From: Sphingobacterium sp. BN32
Lineage (GTDB): Bacteria; Bacteroidota; Bacteroidia; Sphingobacteriales; Sphingobacteriaceae
DNA length: 64,000 bases
Reading direction: 5' to 3'
NCBI RefSeq assembly: GCF_030503615.1
Contig: NZ_CP129963.1
Coordinates: 1,364,001 to 1,428,000, forward strand
Shown here: positions 33,776 to 43,278 of the stretch, in pieces
How the letters are laid out: the number at the start of each line of letters is the position of its first letter
Position numbering within the stretch: position 1 is the first letter of the stretch
Position numbers and translations under genes: made by a program
The notes under the pieces: model-generated
Seen by the model: the letters and a program-made list of their open reading frames with translations, nothing else
Database searches by the model: none
Told to the model about the DNA's origin: nothing

Positions 33776-34390
33776 ATGAAATTTCATTTAGTAATTACTG
33801 GCGACATTATTCATTCTCGCAAATATGATAGTAGCGAATGGCTTCCGCAATTGGAAAAAGCCCTCAAACGCTATAGTACAGATTTTGATGTGTTCCGAGG
33901 CGACAGCTTCCAGGCGGAGCTTCCTCTGTCCAATCTGTTTTCGAGCATATTTTACCTAAAGTCTGTTATTCGACAGAAAGAGGGAATGGATGTTCGTATG
34001 GGAATCGGCGTAGGAGAGATCAGCTACCGTGATTCAAGCATCAAAAAGACTAGCGGCGAGGCTTTTGTGAATTCGGGCAAAGCGTTGGACTCATTGAACA
34101 AAGAAAGCCTAGCTTTTATCTCGCCATGGGATGATTTGAACGAACAAATGAATTTGATCTTAACCTTAAGTACGCGATTGGTAGATCAGTGGACTGCAAA
34201 CATGGCGGAAGCCGTGCAGATGGTAATGGATCATCCTGATAAAAGTCAGTTGGAAATTACGCAGTTGCTGAAGCGAACGCATCAGAGCCAAGTGAGCCGA
34301 GAGCTCAATAAAGCAAATTACACAAAACTGGATCAAGTGATCCAATACTGCACCAAACAACTCGCAAGCTATGTTGACAAGTCTGCTTAA
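33776..34390 (+). CDS. SatD-like protein: nucleotide-cyclase-like domain plus C-terminal helix-turn-helix
   Basis: A 204-residue protein. The N-terminal 125 residues carry a pattern like the class III cyclase fold: VITGDIIHSRKY (D10), VFRGDSFQAEL (D43), VRMGIGVGEISY (71-83) and SGEAFVNSGKALDSL (93-106). This matches the SatD family known next to restriction genes in streptococci. The C-terminus (about 155-180: SQLEITQLLKRTHQSQVSRELNKANY) reads as a winged helix-turn-helix. An enzyme-like sensor joined to DNA binding suggests a one-component regulator, perhaps of the palindrome array just upstream. The cyclase resemblance and autoregulation are inferences. Confidence 0.75.
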   Translation: MKFHLVITGDIIHSRKYDSSEWLPQLEKALKRYSTDFDVFRGDSFQAELPLSNLFSSIFYLKSVIRQKEGMDVRMGIGVGEISYRDSSIKKTSGEAFVNSGKALDSLNKESLAFISPWDDLNEQMNLILTLSTRLVDQWTANMAEAVQMVMDHPDKSQLEITQLLKRTHQSQVSRELNKANYTKLDQVIQYCTKQLASYVDKSA

Positions 34391-35102
34391 GATGTTTATT
34401 GCCCATCTGATTGGGGATTTTGTTTTGCAACCTAAGTCCTGGGTACAGAAGCGGAACGCGCATATACAATACTTATTTTATCATGTTGCGGTGCATGGCG
34501 CCCTGTTATTGCTGTTTTTTCTCAACGATTTAGCTAACAATTGGCAGAACATCGTGTTCCTATTAGCATCACATCTAGCGATTGACAGCATTAAAATTGG
34601 GATAGAAAACCGTTGGAAAGTAAATCCAATTCGACTGTTTGTCATCGATCAAATCCTCCATATCGCAAGTATTGTCGCTATCTACTTCTATTGGACGCCT
34701 TCTGCCTGGACAGAGCTAATGGAACAGATAAATTGGAATAAGTTGTGGCTATTGCTGATTGCCCTAATCCTAATTGTATTTGCTATTCCCATCGTTATCC
34801 GGGTGTTCTTTAGCAAATGGCAAAAGGAAGCTGATTTTAATAGTAAGCGCAGCGAGACCTTATTCGATGCCGGCACGGTTATCGGTGTCATGGAGCGATT
34901 AATGATCCTGGGCTTTGTATTGTTAGGATTGAATGAAGGTATTGGATTTCTACTGGCTGCAAAATCAATCTTCCGTTTTGGAGATCTAACGAACGCACGC
35001 GACACCAAGTTTACAGAATACGTGATGATCGGTACACTGCTTAGTTTCGGACTGGGAATGCTGGTTGCATTCGGGCTGAAGTACTGCCTCACACTCGTAT
35101 AA
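34371..35102 (+). CDS. DUF3307 family membrane protein
   Basis: A 243-residue integral membrane protein with about six or seven helices. The N-terminus (MFIAHLIGDFVLQPKSWVQKR) and HLAIDSIKIGIENRW match the DUF3307 signature of conserved His and Asp residues in membrane helices. The chosen start overlaps the SatD-like gene by 20 bp; an ATG 1 bp after that gene's stop (34392) is a good alternative. The tight overlap means translational coupling. SatD-like and DUF3307 proteins are often paired, but the function is unknown; a membrane effector or transporter controlled by the sensor is a reasonable inference. Confidence 0.8.
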   Translation: MLTSLLKMFIAHLIGDFVLQPKSWVQKRNAHIQYLFYHVAVHGALLLLFFLNDLANNWQNIVFLLASHLAIDSIKIGIENRWKVNPIRLFVIDQILHIASIVAIYFYWTPSAWTELMEQINWNKLWLLLIALILIVFAIPIVIRVFFSKWQKEADFNSKRSETLFDAGTVIGVMERLMILGFVLLGLNEGIGFLLAAKSIFRFGDLTNARDTKFTEYVMIGTLLSFGLGMLVAFGLKYCLTLV

Positions 35103-35114
35103 ATATAACCATAC

Positions 35115-36266
35115 ATGAAGAACATCTATCAAATTACAAAGAAAGTTGCCTTTGCCTGCGTAGGCTTAATTATCAGTAGCCAAGTCTTCGCACAATCTGC
35201 GGGCTTCGAACAAAAATTAAAAGACGTAGCGAATAAATATGAAGCCGTTGGATTAGCGGTCGTGGTCGTGAAAGACGGCAAATCGGTATACAACCATGCG
35301 CTGGGCTATAAGAATCTGGAGAATAAAGAGGCTTTGACGACAGACAACCTATTCCGTATCGCTTCTATCTCCAAGTCTTTCAGCGCCACAGCGATTATGC
35401 AATTAGTAGAACAAGGGCGTATCTCCTTGTCCGATGATTTTAGTGATTTGGTGGGCTTCAAAGTTAGAAATCCAAAATATCCAGACACAAAGATTACGTT
35501 GGAAATGGTCTTGTCGCACCGCTCCAGTATTAATGATAGCAACGGATATTTCGAACTCGATGTCATTAATCCGGATAAGAATCCCAACTGGGCGAAGTCT
35601 TACAATGATTATAAACCGGGAACAGATTACGAATACTGTAACTTGAATTTTAATATGGTAGGAGCGGTTCTCGAACGCCTGAGCAATGTTCGCTTTGATA
35701 ATTACATCAAGCAACAGATCTTAAGTCCTTTGGGTTTGAATGCGGGCTATTGTATAGATTCATTGGATCGCTCAAGATTTGCGACACTATATGTTAAAGA
35801 GGATGGAGCTTTTAAAGCTCAGCCTTCTGCTTATAATCCAAGGTCCGAAGAGGTTCGGAATTACAGCATGGGAGTTTCTACGCCTGTATTTTCGCCAACC
35901 GGAGGGATGAAAATTTCTGCAAATGATCTAGCCAAGTATATGACGATGCATATGAATTACGGCCAAGCTGGCGGGGTAAAAATTATCAGCAAGAAAAGCT
36001 CGAAGCGTATGCAGAAGGGCTTATCTGCAAAAGAACATTATGGTCTGGCGCTTTTAGAAACCGATAAACTTATTCCAGGCGAACATATGATTGGGCATAC
36101 AGGTTCTGCATATGGCTTATACAGCAATATGTTTTTTGAACCAAAGAAGAAATTTGGGTTTATTGTGATAACGAATGGCTGCATCCCTACGCAGGATAGA
36201 GATGAGGATATTATGTTGTCTAAAGACGTTATCCGTTTGTTATACAGTGAATTCGTGAAAAAATAA
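35115..36266 (+). CDS. Exported serine hydrolase of the beta-lactamase/penicillin-binding fold (class C-like)
   Basis: A 383-residue protein with a signal peptide ending QVFAQ. Active-site motifs are complete: SxxK at S84-K87 (RIASISKSFSA), YxN at YEYCNLNFNMVG and HTG at MIGHTGSAYGLYSN. Such proteins include AmpC, D-alanyl-D-alanine peptidases and esterases; the HTG rather than KTG triad leans towards the esterase/peptidase side, and clinical resistance should not be assumed. It follows the DUF3307 gene by only 12 bp and may share its operon. Confidence 0.85.
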   Translation: MKNIYQITKKVAFACVGLIISSQVFAQSAGFEQKLKDVANKYEAVGLAVVVVKDGKSVYNHALGYKNLENKEALTTDNLFRIASISKSFSATAIMQLVEQGRISLSDDFSDLVGFKVRNPKYPDTKITLEMVLSHRSSINDSNGYFELDVINPDKNPNWAKSYNDYKPGTDYEYCNLNFNMVGAVLERLSNVRFDNYIKQQILSPLGLNAGYCIDSLDRSRFATLYVKEDGAFKAQPSAYNPRSEEVRNYSMGVSTPVFSPTGGMKISANDLAKYMTMHMNYGQAGGVKIISKKSSKRMQKGLSAKEHYGLALLETDKLIPGEHMIGHTGSAYGLYSNMFFEPKKKFGFIVITNGCIPTQDRDEDIMLSKDVIRLLYSEFVKK

Positions 36267-36408
36267 GTAAACTTGAAGCAGGTTTTCGCAACTAATCGCA
36301 AGGATATCCCTTTAACGATGTGCTTTAAAAAAGAAAGTAGAGGGATGTTTCCTTGAAAATTTAACTACTTTTGTAACTAATTATTCAACTTTGAAAGATT
36401 AAATAAAG

Positions 36409-37605
36409 ATGATTATTCAACCAAGAACAAGAGGATTTATTTGTTTGACAGCGCATCCTGAAGGTGCTGCACAACATATTAAAAATCAAATCGAGTATGT
36501 AAAATCTAAAGGCAAGATTGCTGATGGTCCTAAAAAGGTATTAGTAATCGGTGCTTCTACGGGATTTGGTATTGCCTCTCGTATATCTGCTGCCTTTGGC
36601 TCTGATGCTGCAACCATTGGTGTATTTTTTGAAAAACCAGCATCTGAGGGTAAACTAGGTACTGCAGGTTGGTATAACTCCGCTGCTTTTGAAAAAGAAG
36701 CACATGCTGCCGGATTATACGCAAAGAGTATCAATGGTGATGCTTTCTCGGACGAGATCAAACAGCAAACTATTGAGTTAATTAAAAAGGATTTAGGACA
36801 AGTTGATCTTGTCGTTTACTCATTGGCATCTCCACGTCGTACGCATCCTAAAACAGGTGTGGCACATGCATCAGTATTGAAACCTATCGATCAGCCATTT
36901 ACAGATAAAACAGTTGACTTCCATACGGGCGTCGTTTCTGATATTACGATCAATCCGGTTGAGAATCCAGAAGATATCGACAATACAGTCGCTGTGATGG
37001 GTGGTGAAGACTGGAAGTTCTGGATTGAAGAATTAAAGGCTGCAGGCGTTTTAGCAGAAGGCGTGAAGACTGTAGCATACTCGTACATCGGCCCTGAGAT
37101 TACTTATCCGATTTATCGTAATGGTACAATCGGCCGCGCTAAAGATAATTTGGAAGCTACGGTTCCTGTTTTGAACGAGATTTTGAAAGACCTACATGGT
37201 GTTTCTTATGTTTCAGTAAACAAGGCCTTGGTAACTCAGTCAAGCTCTGCAATTCCTGTCGTTCCTTTGTATATTTCGTTATTATACAAAGTAATGAAGG
37301 AAAAAGGAATTCACGAAGGGACGATAGAACAAATGCAACGTTTGTTTGCGGAGCGTTTGTACAACGGTTCAGATTTGCAATTAGATGATAAAGGAAGAAT
37401 TCGTGTAGACGATTTAGAGATGCGTGAAGATGTTCAAAAAGAGGTTGCGGCCTTATGGGGACAGGCGACTACAGAGAACTTAGAAGAGATTTCTGATATT
37501 GCTGGATACCGCAATGACTTCTTCCAATTATTTGGATTCAATTTCGATGAAATTGATTACGAAAAAGACACAAACGAAGTAGTTAATATTCCGAGCATCG
37601 GATAG
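36409..37605 (+). CDS. fabV: Trans-2-enoyl-ACP/CoA reductase FabV
   Basis: A 398-residue enzyme for the last step of fatty-acid elongation, NADH-dependent and usually resistant to triclosan. The FabV-specific start MIIQPRTRGFICLTAHP is exact, the cofactor loop is VLVIGASTGFGIASR, and the Y-x8-K active site lies in YSYIGPEITYPIYRNGTIGRAK. VYSLASPRRTHPKTG is another family block. Length is typical. Monocistronic, ending in a strong terminator. Confidence 0.96.
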   Translation: MIIQPRTRGFICLTAHPEGAAQHIKNQIEYVKSKGKIADGPKKVLVIGASTGFGIASRISAAFGSDAATIGVFFEKPASEGKLGTAGWYNSAAFEKEAHAAGLYAKSINGDAFSDEIKQQTIELIKKDLGQVDLVVYSLASPRRTHPKTGVAHASVLKPIDQPFTDKTVDFHTGVVSDITINPVENPEDIDNTVAVMGGEDWKFWIEELKAAGVLAEGVKTVAYSYIGPEITYPIYRNGTIGRAKDNLEATVPVLNEILKDLHGVSYVSVNKALVTQSSSAIPVVPLYISLLYKVMKEKGIHEGTIEQMQRLFAERLYNGSDLQLDDKGRIRVDDLEMREDVQKEVAALWGQATTENLEEISDIAGYRNDFFQLFGFNFDEIDYEKDTNEVVNIPSIG

Positions 37606-37629
37606 GCTAGACTTTTTCACAAAATATAA

Positions 37630-37669
37630 CAAAGCGTCAGTTTACATTTTAACTGACGCTTTGTTTTTT
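37630..37669 (+). terminator. fabV terminator
   Basis: A 13-bp perfect stem CAAAGCGTCAGTT / AACTGACGCTTTG with an 8-base loop, then TTTTTT. Confidence 0.92.
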
Positions 37670-37805
37670 CTGAAACGTCTGGTATCAAACCATAGCGAAC
37701 TCTCATCCCTGTTAATGATGATATAGAAGCGTGAAAGTTTTTACTTTTGCTCCAAGAAAACTCATTATCTTTACGACATTAAAATTAACTAACTAACCAA
37801 TACAC

Positions 37806-40004
37806 ATGCTTAATTCTTCCTCTACTGATCAGCAGAAGCAGCTGGTTTCTGATGGTATCCAGAGCTTTGGGTATCTAATCGTCACAGATTTAGATTTGAA
37901 TATCATTGCAGGTAGCGAGAATTGTTCTGATTGGTTGCGAAGAGATGTGGACACGCTCTTTGATCGTCCTTTTTCATTCTTGATCGATCATTATTTCTAT
38001 GACTACCAGATTGATATTCAAGAAGCCGTTCGACAGATTATTGCCGAGGAGAATGACCGAAATCTATTGGAGATTAGACTGCTGGAGAGGGGCTGTTATT
38101 TAAGTGTTTATCGAAATGAACACTCCGTTTATTTTGAGTTTGAAATTAAAGTTGCGGATTTACAAGTCTACTTTCCAAAATTCGAATCCTTTGCTCAGAT
38201 ATTAATGGAAAACACCAAAGGTATTTGGCAGCACCTGAGCGATTATATGGGTAAAGTCTTGGGATATGACCGCATAACGGTGTATCAATTCATTGAGGGT
38301 GGTTATGGGAAGATCATAGCGGAAACAAGGAATAACGACAACTTAGAAAGCATTATCGGGCTATATCAATCGGACTTTGCAGTCTTGTCGCAGGCAAGAA
38401 AGGTTCACCTTAAGAATCTATGCCGGTTAACCCACGATATCTATGAAGAGCCCATCCGAATTGTTAGTAAAGATGGTCATCCTATTGATTTGCTGAACAC
38501 TAACATTCGCACCTTAGCCAAGGTTCATAGCGATCATTTGAAGAAAGTTGGGATTGGTTGTAATCTAAGTTTTTCGATCCTGATCGATAATCAGATATGG
38601 GGCCTGATTTTCTGCCAAAATGTTCGCCCGACAAGGATTAACCTGATAAAACGCGAAGCTTTCGTCTACATGATTCAATGGGCATCGACACGCTTTGCAG
38701 ATGAGCAATTTGTTCAAGAGAGAGAGTTCAACGAGCGTATTCGGAATTTTGAATTGCTACTGAAGGAAAAGTTGCTATTGAAAAAGGATATGCTCGATGT
38801 ATTAGGGTCGATGAGCAAGCTTTTATGCCAGTTCGCCAATGCGGATGCGATGGTTATCGCTTATGGAGATCAGATATTTGCTCAGCAAATCCGTATAGGG
38901 CGTAAAAAATTGAAGCGGTTAAAGACGTTGATTCTCCGTGAGACGGATCAATACATTTACACAGATGAGGAATTCACGTGGAAGTTTGGCGAAGAATTAG
39001 ATATCGAAATGAGTCGTTTTGCGGGAATTGCGAAAGTCGATATAGAATCGAATAGGGAATTCACGCTTTACTTTTTCAGAAAGGAGTCGATCGTCGAGCG
39101 AACCTATATGGATACCCCGACTCATCATTTGATGAACCCAAAGCCTAATGAGACATTTACAACCGCGCCACACAAACACTTCGACGTTTGGCATCATAAA
39201 ATAGTAGGGACGTCAGCGCGCTGGACAGAACGCGATCTGTACTATTTCTCCAGATTAAGAAAACTGATTAAAACGAGTATGAATCAGATGGCATTGGAGC
39301 TAAGTACGTTGAACGCAGAGGTAGTGAGTCTGAATAGGGCATTAGATTCCTATGCTTATACCGTCAGCCATGACGTAAAGAATCCATTGTCCGCAATCAA
39401 CTTGTCTGTTCAAATGTTGCTTCAGCGCCCGGACATGCCGATGGAACTTAGAGATCGAATGCTTCATAATATGAAGAGTGCTGTTGATATCATAGGGGAA
39501 TTGCTTGTTGCGATACATTTATTTTCAAAAATCAAGTCTTTTAATTATCAAACCGAGCTGGTTGATGTCAACCATTCCATCGGCCAGATTACGACTTTTT
39601 GTAAAATGCGATATGATGCGGAGTCTACAGAAGTTAAAATAGGGGAGTTGCTACCGGTTTATGGACATAAGACGCTGGTGTACCAGCTGTTTCAGAATTT
39701 GATTGGGAATGCGATCAAGTATTCCGCTCGTGCCGACTGTCCTTTTGTTGAGGTCTACTCCGAGCAAAACAGCGAGTTCATCCGTTACGTCATCCGTGAC
39801 AATGGGATTGGTATTGCTGATGAAGACTTGAAATCTATTTATGACACATTCAAGCGCCTTGATAATGCTGTTGATTTTGAAGGTACGGGCTTAGGTCTTA
39901 CTATCGTAAAATCCATCGCCGACAAGTTGGATCTGCAAATTAAAGTAGATAGCAAGATTGGAATGGGAACGGAATTTCAAGTGCTATTTCCAATAGAGCA
40001 ATAA
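37806..40004 (+). CDS. Phytochrome-like sensor histidine kinase lacking bilin ligands
   Basis: A 732-residue kinase with the bacteriophytochrome layout PAS-like (about 20-115), GAF (130-300), PHY-like (310-490) and a HisKA/HATPase kinase. The phosphoacceptor is about H522 in YAYTVSHDVKNPLSAI; ATP-lid boxes are NLIGNAIKYS, DNGIGIAD and GTGLGLTIVKS. The biliverdin-binding Cys normally ahead of the PAS domain is absent, the GAF PASDIP motif is YQSDFAVLS, and the C-H-H after WGLI is CQN. The GAF His in KVHSDHLKKVGI is kept. It probably senses something other than light, or works without chromophore. No response regulator is adjacent. Confidence 0.82.
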   Translation: MLNSSSTDQQKQLVSDGIQSFGYLIVTDLDLNIIAGSENCSDWLRRDVDTLFDRPFSFLIDHYFYDYQIDIQEAVRQIIAEENDRNLLEIRLLERGCYLSVYRNEHSVYFEFEIKVADLQVYFPKFESFAQILMENTKGIWQHLSDYMGKVLGYDRITVYQFIEGGYGKIIAETRNNDNLESIIGLYQSDFAVLSQARKVHLKNLCRLTHDIYEEPIRIVSKDGHPIDLLNTNIRTLAKVHSDHLKKVGIGCNLSFSILIDNQIWGLIFCQNVRPTRINLIKREAFVYMIQWASTRFADEQFVQEREFNERIRNFELLLKEKLLLKKDMLDVLGSMSKLLCQFANADAMVIAYGDQIFAQQIRIGRKKLKRLKTLILRETDQYIYTDEEFTWKFGEELDIEMSRFAGIAKVDIESNREFTLYFFRKESIVERTYMDTPTHHLMNPKPNETFTTAPHKHFDVWHHKIVGTSARWTERDLYYFSRLRKLIKTSMNQMALELSTLNAEVVSLNRALDSYAYTVSHDVKNPLSAINLSVQMLLQRPDMPMELRDRMLHNMKSAVDIIGELLVAIHLFSKIKSFNYQTELVDVNHSIGQITTFCKMRYDAESTEVKIGELLPVYGHKTLVYQLFQNLIGNAIKYSARADCPFVEVYSEQNSEFIRYVIRDNGIGIADEDLKSIYDTFKRLDNAVDFEGTGLGLTIVKSIADKLDLQIKVDSKIGMGTEFQVLFPIEQ

Positions 40005-40129
40005 GTTTTATTGGTGATATATCACTTTTCTAGCTGACAAGCATCAGCCCGAGGTGATTTCTTAGGATTTATCTTTGTTAAAGAGCGTAGCAGGCTGGAA
40101 TTTTGCGCGCTCGGATTGAATGAAAGATA

Positions 40130-41371
40130 ATGGAGAAATTGTTCAAAGTTTCCTATAAGCAATGGTTCTACGTTGCACTCATTAATTTCCTTATTGTAGG
40201 TCTCTATGGAGCCCTTATGCGCTATAAATTCCTATTCCCGCTATCGGGCTTAGACCAGAAGAATTTACTGCATGCGCATTCCCATTTCGCATTTACGGCA
40301 TGGGTGTCCATGGCCCTGATGCTCTTTATGCCTATGTTTCTGCGGGGTCACAAGGCGCATGATCGAGTCGAGAAGCCTTATGCTGTACTGCTGTATTTCA
40401 ATTTGATTACATCGGTCTGTATGCTGATTGCATTTACTGCCCAAGGATACGCGCTGTTGTCCATAATCTTCTCCACCTTATCTTTATTCGTCTCATTCGC
40501 GTTCATCGGGAAGTTCTGGCGGGACTTAAATTCAGCGAATCTAGCGAGTTCCATCAAGCATTGGTATTACGTTGCGATTAGCAGTAATGCTGTTTCAGCC
40601 TTAGGAACGTTTTATCTTATTTACCTCAAAGCAAGCCATCAGGAAAATCCTTTTGAACAGCAAGCATCGATTTATTTCTATCTGCATTTTCAATATAATG
40701 GATGGTTCTTTTTCGGATGCTTAGCCCTATTTTATCACTGGTTGATTCGTGAATCTGGAGCAATATTTTTTCCGAAGCATATGCAATATTTATTTTCGCT
40801 AAGCGTAATCCCGACTTATTTCCTTACCATCTTGTGGTGGAAAGGGATTCCAGCATATGTAGGCTATGTGGTGTTTGCGACGGTGTTGTTACAAGGGTTG
40901 TGTTGGCTATGGTTTCTGAGCGGCAGTCTAAAAACAATGAAGTTGATCGAAACCAAGTCAAATAGCATGTCATTGCTATGGATTATCGTGGCGCTTGGCG
41001 TTTCTGCAAAGCTGATTCTTCAGGGTTTCTCCATCATACCTTCCATGAGCGTATTGGTCTATGGTTTCAGACCGATTGCGATTGCCTACTTGCACCTAGT
41101 ATTACTCGTTAATATATCCATGTTCCTTATTGGATTGGCGTTCAGTCAAGCGATGTTGAAGGCTTCCAGGTTTACTTTTTTCACAATTGTTTTCCTGATC
41201 GTTGGCATACTGTTTAACGAAATAGCGCTAGCTTTGCAAGGACTCGGCGGGATCTATCATTGGAATTTCACCTTTACGCATACCTCCTTGCTGTGGGCAT
41301 CGATCATCATCGTCATGAGCCTTCTGTTGTTGCTTATCGCACAGCGTTTCAAAGATGTGCCTAACAATTAA
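40130..41371 (+). CDS. Polytopic membrane protein, heme-copper-oxidase-subunit-I-like
   Basis: A 413-residue protein with about 12 hydrophobic helices. Histidines sit in helix contexts typical of heme ligands: LLHAHSHFAFTAWVSMALM, YFYLHFQYNGWFFFGCLALFYHW, FRPIAIAYLHLVLLVNI and FTFTHTSLLWASI. The size and the HAHSH/HFQYNGW pattern recall subunit I of cbb3-type oxidases, NO reductases and NnrS proteins, although no subunit II or cytochrome is next to it. Redox function is inferred from the histidine pattern only. It stands alone between the phytochrome-like kinase and lepA. Confidence 0.6.
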   Translation: MEKLFKVSYKQWFYVALINFLIVGLYGALMRYKFLFPLSGLDQKNLLHAHSHFAFTAWVSMALMLFMPMFLRGHKAHDRVEKPYAVLLYFNLITSVCMLIAFTAQGYALLSIIFSTLSLFVSFAFIGKFWRDLNSANLASSIKHWYYVAISSNAVSALGTFYLIYLKASHQENPFEQQASIYFYLHFQYNGWFFFGCLALFYHWLIRESGAIFFPKHMQYLFSLSVIPTYFLTILWWKGIPAYVGYVVFATVLLQGLCWLWFLSGSLKTMKLIETKSNSMSLLWIIVALGVSAKLILQGFSIIPSMSVLVYGFRPIAIAYLHLVLLVNISMFLIGLAFSQAMLKASRFTFFTIVFLIVGILFNEIALALQGLGGIYHWNFTFTHTSLLWASIIIVMSLLLLLIAQRFKDVPNN

Positions 41372-41426
41372 CTCGCTAGTTAGAATAATCGCCTAACTTT
41401 TAGGAGAAAACCTCGCTTAAAAAAAT

Positions 41427-41434
41427 TATATTTG
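41427..41434 (+). promoter_or_regulatory. lepA promoter -7 element
   Basis: TATATTTG matches TAnnTTTG 29 bp before the lepA ATG. The -33 element is unclear. Confidence 0.45.
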
Positions 41435-41463
41435 CGAATTAATTTGAAGGCATAATAACCTAT

Positions 41464-43254
41464 ATGAAGCATATACGCAATTTTTGTATTATCGCGCACA
41501 TTGACCATGGCAAAAGTACCTTGGCAGACAGATTGTTAGAGTTTACCAATACCATTAGCCAACGCGAAGCGCAAGCGCAGTTGTTGGATAACATGGATTT
41601 GGAAAGAGAAAGAGGTATTACCATAAAAAGTCACGCCATCCAAATGGAATATGTGAGAGATGGACAAACCTATGTGTTAAACTTAATCGATACTCCCGGA
41701 CACGTGGATTTCTCGTACGAGGTTTCCCGTTCTATCGCAGCATGCGAAGGAGCATTATTGATTGTAGATGCTTCTCAAGGTATTCAAGCTCAAACTATTT
41801 CCAATCTTTATTTAGCGCTAAAGCACGATTTAGAAATCATCCCGATCTTAAACAAGATGGATCTTCCGGGCGCTATGCCTGAGGAGGTTAAAGACCAAAT
41901 CGTAGAACTTATCGGCGGTAATCGCGAAGATATTATCCCAGCTTCTGGAAAAACAGGACTAGGTATCCCTAATATCTTAGATGCCATTATCGACCGTATT
42001 CCAGCGCCGGTTGGAGACCCTACAGCGCCATTGCAGGCTTTGATTTTCGACTCTGTATTTAATTCATTCCGTGGTATCATGGCATATTTTAAAGTAGAGA
42101 ATGGCGAGATCAGAAAAGGCGATCGTGTTAAGTTCGTGGCAACAGGGAAAGAATACTTCGCTGACGAGGTGGGTACCTTGAAGTTAAATCAAGTACCGAA
42201 AGAGGTTATCAAGACCGGAGACGTAGGCTATATTATCTCGGGTATTAAAGAAGCTCGTGAGGTGAAGGTAGGAGATACCATCACACATCGCGATCGTCCA
42301 TGTGAAACAGCAATTCAAGGTTTCGAAGAGGTGAAGCCAATGGTATTTGCTGGTATATATCCCGTAGATACAGAGGATTACGAAGAGCTGAGAGAATCCA
42401 TGCACCGTTTGCAATTGAATGATGCTTCCTTGGTTTTTGAGCCGGAATCATCGGCTGCATTAGGCTTTGGTTTCCGTTGTGGATTCTTAGGAATGTTGCA
42501 CATGGAGATTATTCAGGAGCGTCTGGAACGCGAGTTCGATATGACAGTAATCACTACTGTTCCCAACGTATCCTACCGTGCTTATTTGACTAAAGGAAAC
42601 GAAGAAGTTGTTGTTCACAACCCTTCCGATCTTCCGGATCCTAGTAAGTTAGACTCCATTGAAGAACCATATATTAAAGCGAATATCATTACGAAGGCCG
42701 AATTCGTTGGTCCAGTAATGTCGCTTTGTATTCAAAAACGTGGTACCATCGTGAACCAGTCATATCTGACATCTGATCGTGTAGAATTGGTGTTTGAGAT
42801 GCCAATGGGTGAGATTGTATTCGATTTCTACGATAAATTAAAAACCATTTCTAAGGGATATGCTTCATTTGATTATCATCAAATTGGCTACCGCACTTCG
42901 GATCTGGTAAAATTAGATATACGCTTGAATGATGAGCCTGTTGATGCTTTATCATCATTGATTCACCGTAGCAATGCTTACGATTTCGGTAAGAAGATCT
43001 GTGAGAAGTTGAAAGAGTTATTACCACGTCAGCAATTCGAAATCCGTATCCAAGCGTCGATTGGTGCTAAGATCATCGCCCGCGAGACGATCTCTGCATT
43101 ACGTAAAGACGTAACAGCGAAGTGTTACGGTGGTGATATTTCTCGTAAGCGTAAGCTCCTGGAGAAACAGAAAAAAGGTAAAAAACGTATGCGCCAGGTA
43201 GGTAATGTGGAGATTCCACAGTCTGCATTTATGGCCGTATTGAAGTTAGATTAA
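41464..43254 (+). CDS. lepA: Elongation factor 4 (ribosome back-translocase)
   Basis: A 596-residue translational GTPase. The G1 motif is [16 protein letters not shown], switch regions are [11 protein letters not shown] and [15 protein letters not shown], and G4 is LNKMDLPGA. Domain II, domains III and V, and the LepA-specific C-terminus ([46 protein letters not shown] region) follow in order. Length is standard. folD begins 24 bp after its stop and may be co-transcribed. Confidence 0.97.
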   Translation: MKHIRNFCIIAHIDHGKSTLADRLLEFTNTISQREAQAQLLDNMDLERERGITIKSHAIQMEYVRDGQTYVLNLIDTPGHVDFSYEVSRSIAACEGALLIVDASQGIQAQTISNLYLALKHDLEIIPILNKMDLPGAMPEEVKDQIVELIGGNREDIIPASGKTGLGIPNILDAIIDRIPAPVGDPTAPLQALIFDSVFNSFRGIMAYFKVENGEIRKGDRVKFVATGKEYFADEVGTLKLNQVPKEVIKTGDVGYIISGIKEAREVKVGDTITHRDRPCETAIQGFEEVKPMVFAGIYPVDTEDYEELRESMHRLQLNDASLVFEPESSAALGFGFRCGFLGMLHMEIIQERLEREFDMTVITTVPNVSYRAYLTKGNEEVVVHNPSDLPDPSKLDSIEEPYIKANIITKAEFVGPVMSLCIQKRGTIVNQSYLTSDRVELVFEMPMGEIVFDFYDKLKTISKGYASFDYHQIGYRTSDLVKLDIRLNDEPVDALSSLIHRSNAYDFGKKICEKLKELLPRQQFEIRIQASIGAKIIARETISALRKDVTAKCYGGDISRKRKLLEKQKKGKKRMRQVGNVEIPQSAFMAVLKLD

Positions 43255-43278
43255 TATTTACATCAACCTATTTATAAC

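Noticed and set aside
35115..36266. Calling this gene an AmpC beta-lactamase resistance gene
   Set aside because: The serine-hydrolase motifs are shared by esterases and peptidases and the third motif is HTG, so resistance is not supported.
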